DNA from: JBMSHD01 sp049416425
Lineage (GTDB): Bacteria; Pseudomonadota; Gammaproteobacteria; Francisellales; Francisellaceae
Assembly (NCBI GenBank): GCA_049416425.1
Contig: JBMSHD010000015.1
Coordinates: forward strand, 1-25,344
Length of the DNA: 25,344 nucleotides
Direction: 5' to 3'
In this document: positions 24,325-25,344 of the stretch, one piece after another
How positions within the stretch are numbered: position 1 is the stretch's first letter
Layout: each line of letters opens with the position of its first letter
Notes under the pieces: model-generated
The model's database searches: none
The model's input: the letters and a program-made list of their open reading frames with translations, nothing else
Told to the model about the DNA's origin: nothing
Made by a program: the position numbers and the translations under genes

Positions 24325-24620
24325 CTATGAAGCAATATGATGTCACCATACTCACGAATAAGGAGTATTTAACGACTCAAGAGCTGGCGCAGCTTTTGAA
24401 AATCTCGGAAAGTCTTATCAGCGAATGGATTGAATTCAGTGTGATTGAGGCTGAACTTCATCACCGGACTTTCCATATTCCCGGCAGCGAGATAACCAAG
24501 GCCAGGTCGGCATTAAGGCTGGCGGCCGATCTGGGTGTAAATCCTGCCGGAATCGCTATTATTCATGAGCTTAGGGCTCGTATTAAAGCGCTGGAGGCGC
24601 TGTTTGATAAGAATCTTTAG
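24321..24620 (+). CDS. cbpM: CbpM-family chaperone modulator
   Basis: A 99-residue protein in the CbpM/MerR_2 family. It has a helix-turn-helix-like N-terminus (TTQELAQLLKISESLISEWIE, about 18-38), a short strand region (AELHHRTFHIPGSEI), and a C-terminal segment RLAADLGVNPAGIAIIHELRARIKALEALF that gives a coiled-coil-like dimer helix. In E. coli CbpM binds the J domain of CbpA and blocks its work with DnaK and its DNA binding. The gene overlaps cbpA by 4 nt (ATGA), as expected for a translationally coupled regulator pair. The second ATG at 24327 is an alternative start. Its stop is 5 nt from the stop of the convergent broken gene. Confidence 0.88.
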   Translation: MTMKQYDVTILTNKEYLTTQELAQLLKISESLISEWIEFSVIEAELHHRTFHIPGSEITKARSALRLAADLGVNPAGIAIIHELRARIKALEALFDKNL

Positions 24621-24916
24621 ACTGTTTAGGAATCCAATGCTGGCATTGGTGGATGCTGTGGCGGAAAATTGGCCCCTGCTGCCATGCGTCTTTTCATGTG
24701 CTCAAGCATGCCCTTAGGCAACGGATAGGGTGAAAGACGTCCATTTTGAGCATCGACAACAACAAAATTACTGGGCTTGTCATTTCCGGTCTTTTTCACA
24801 TAGATCAGATAGAAGGTTTTTGAGCCGGCCAGCTCAATGGTGTCAACCTTTTCGATTTTGGCATCCAGTCCGTGTTTAATGATTTGTGCCTCTACCAGCG
24901 CCTTAGCATCATCCGC

Positions 24917-25190
24917 TGCGAGACATGGAGAGCGGAACGCGAGGTCGAGTAGACCCGGGTAGTCTTGCGCTGTAAACAGCAAGCGACGTGCCGTAGGCGC
25001 CAGAGCGAAGTCTGTGAAACAGCTTGTACCCAAGGCGTAGAGTAGAATCGGAGACAGTTGCCTGCTCGGAATGAACGCAGTGAATTTGTGAAGGTATGCT
25101 GGCGAGGCGGACGTCCCGGGCAAAATTTATGCCGCCGAGGATAGCCGATTCGATTTTGTATATGGATATACAAAATCTATTATGAGGCCC
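24917..25190. repeat. Inserted GC-rich, repeat-like segment inside the secreted-protein gene
   Basis: This stretch is more GC-rich than its surroundings and does not match the protein on either side. It holds local hairpins (CTTG-CG-CTG at 24964-24972 with CAGCAAG at 24977-24983; CTGT/ACAG at 25012-25022) and a perfect palindrome at 25152-25177. More than one reading frame stays open over most of it. The boundaries are approximate: I see no clear terminal inverted repeats or target duplication. Confidence 0.4.
25152..25177. promoter_or_regulatory. Perfect 26-bp palindrome (operator-like)
   Basis: GATTTTGTATAT, a central GG, then ATATACAAAATC: two 12-bp arms with no mismatch. The size and symmetry fit a repressor-dimer operator. 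It lies at the upstream edge of the inserted segment. As RNA the 2-nt loop is too tight, so a DNA role is likelier. Confidence 0.45.
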
Positions 25191-25344
25191 GAGGCACCCA
25201 GAATGCTGAGATTCAGGTTTTTAGCTTTCATGGTCATGGTTGTTGTGTAATTCGCCATGGCAGGATTGGCGATGGCCGTTGTTGATATGCCCAGGGCTGT
25301 CTTATTAAAATTCAGCGCAATAAATATACAGATTGGATGTTAAA

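Larger units (their letters stand above)
24626..25237 (-). pseudogene. Small secreted protein (PepSY-like), interrupted by an insertion
   Basis: The C-terminal part, from about 24916 down to the stop at 24626-24628, encodes a coherent ~95-residue domain: DDAKALVEAQIIKHGLDAKI, then TFYLIYVKKTGNDKPSNFVVVDAQNGRLSPY and a Pro/Met-rich tail. The strand pattern ending in a VVDAQNGRL turn suggests a PepSY-like periplasmic domain; this is tentative. A separate piece at 25237-25180 encodes MTMKAKNLNLSILGASGLI, a fitting start of a signal peptide. Between them lie about 270 bp unrelated to the protein, with an in-frame TAA. The inserted part stays open into the C-terminal domain, so a fusion could still be made, but no start codon there has a Shine-Dalgarno. 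The upstream ATG also lacks one, so the original start is uncertain. Confidence 0.55.

Overview
The window is a chromosomal segment of a gammaproteobacterium. The clearest support is the metY-like initiator tRNA followed by rimP-nusA-infB-rbfA, the rplY-pth-ychF cluster, a short 4.5S-type SRP RNA, RF3, a ProQ/FinO protein and a cbpA-cbpM pair. Base composition is moderately AT-rich. I cannot name a genus from the sequence alone.

Layout. 1-645: a frameshifted GIY-YIG nuclease remnant, then about 390 bp without a convincing gene that carries inverted repeats. 646-1520: a small SRPBCC gene followed by a MarR regulator. 1653-3020: a dGTPase-like dNTP triphosphohydrolase. 3085-4656 (minus): a CBS-pair protein and an E1-like MoeB/ThiF protein fused to a rhodanese. 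4832-5587: a small membrane protein converging on a flavodoxin. 5720-5796 (minus): elongator tRNA-Met, divergent from a ProQ/FinO gene (6022) that is followed by prfC (6980). 8561-8857: a convergent intergenic region with an unexplained, highly structured element. 8858-10294 (minus): a LysP-like permease. 10854-12958: rplY, pth and ychF. 13092-13204: SRP RNA, whose 3' end overlaps the 3' end of an APC transporter on the minus strand. 14556-17619 (minus): glpX, a secreted 2H phosphoesterase-like protein and an MFS exporter. 17778-23276: initiator tRNA, a structured leader with two terminators, then rimP-nusA-infB-rbfA. 23392-24620: cbpA-cbpM. 24626-25344: a small secreted-protein gene that appears broken by an inserted repeat-like segment.

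Most genes are core information-processing functions: translation initiation (IF2, RbfA, RimP, initiator tRNA), termination (RF3), peptidyl-tRNA recycling (Pth), transcription elongation (NusA), RNA chaperoning (ProQ), and protein targeting and folding (SRP RNA, CbpA/CbpM). GlpX indicates gluconeogenesis, and the two APC permeases and the MFS protein suggest amino-acid uptake and efflux.

The points most worth a second look are the three-way-junction element at 8643-8777, the insertion at about 24917-25190 with its 26-bp palindrome, the unusual 1-72 pairs in both methionine tRNAs, the attenuator-like leader of rimP-nusA, and the secreted 2H phosphoesterase translationally coupled to an MFS transporter.
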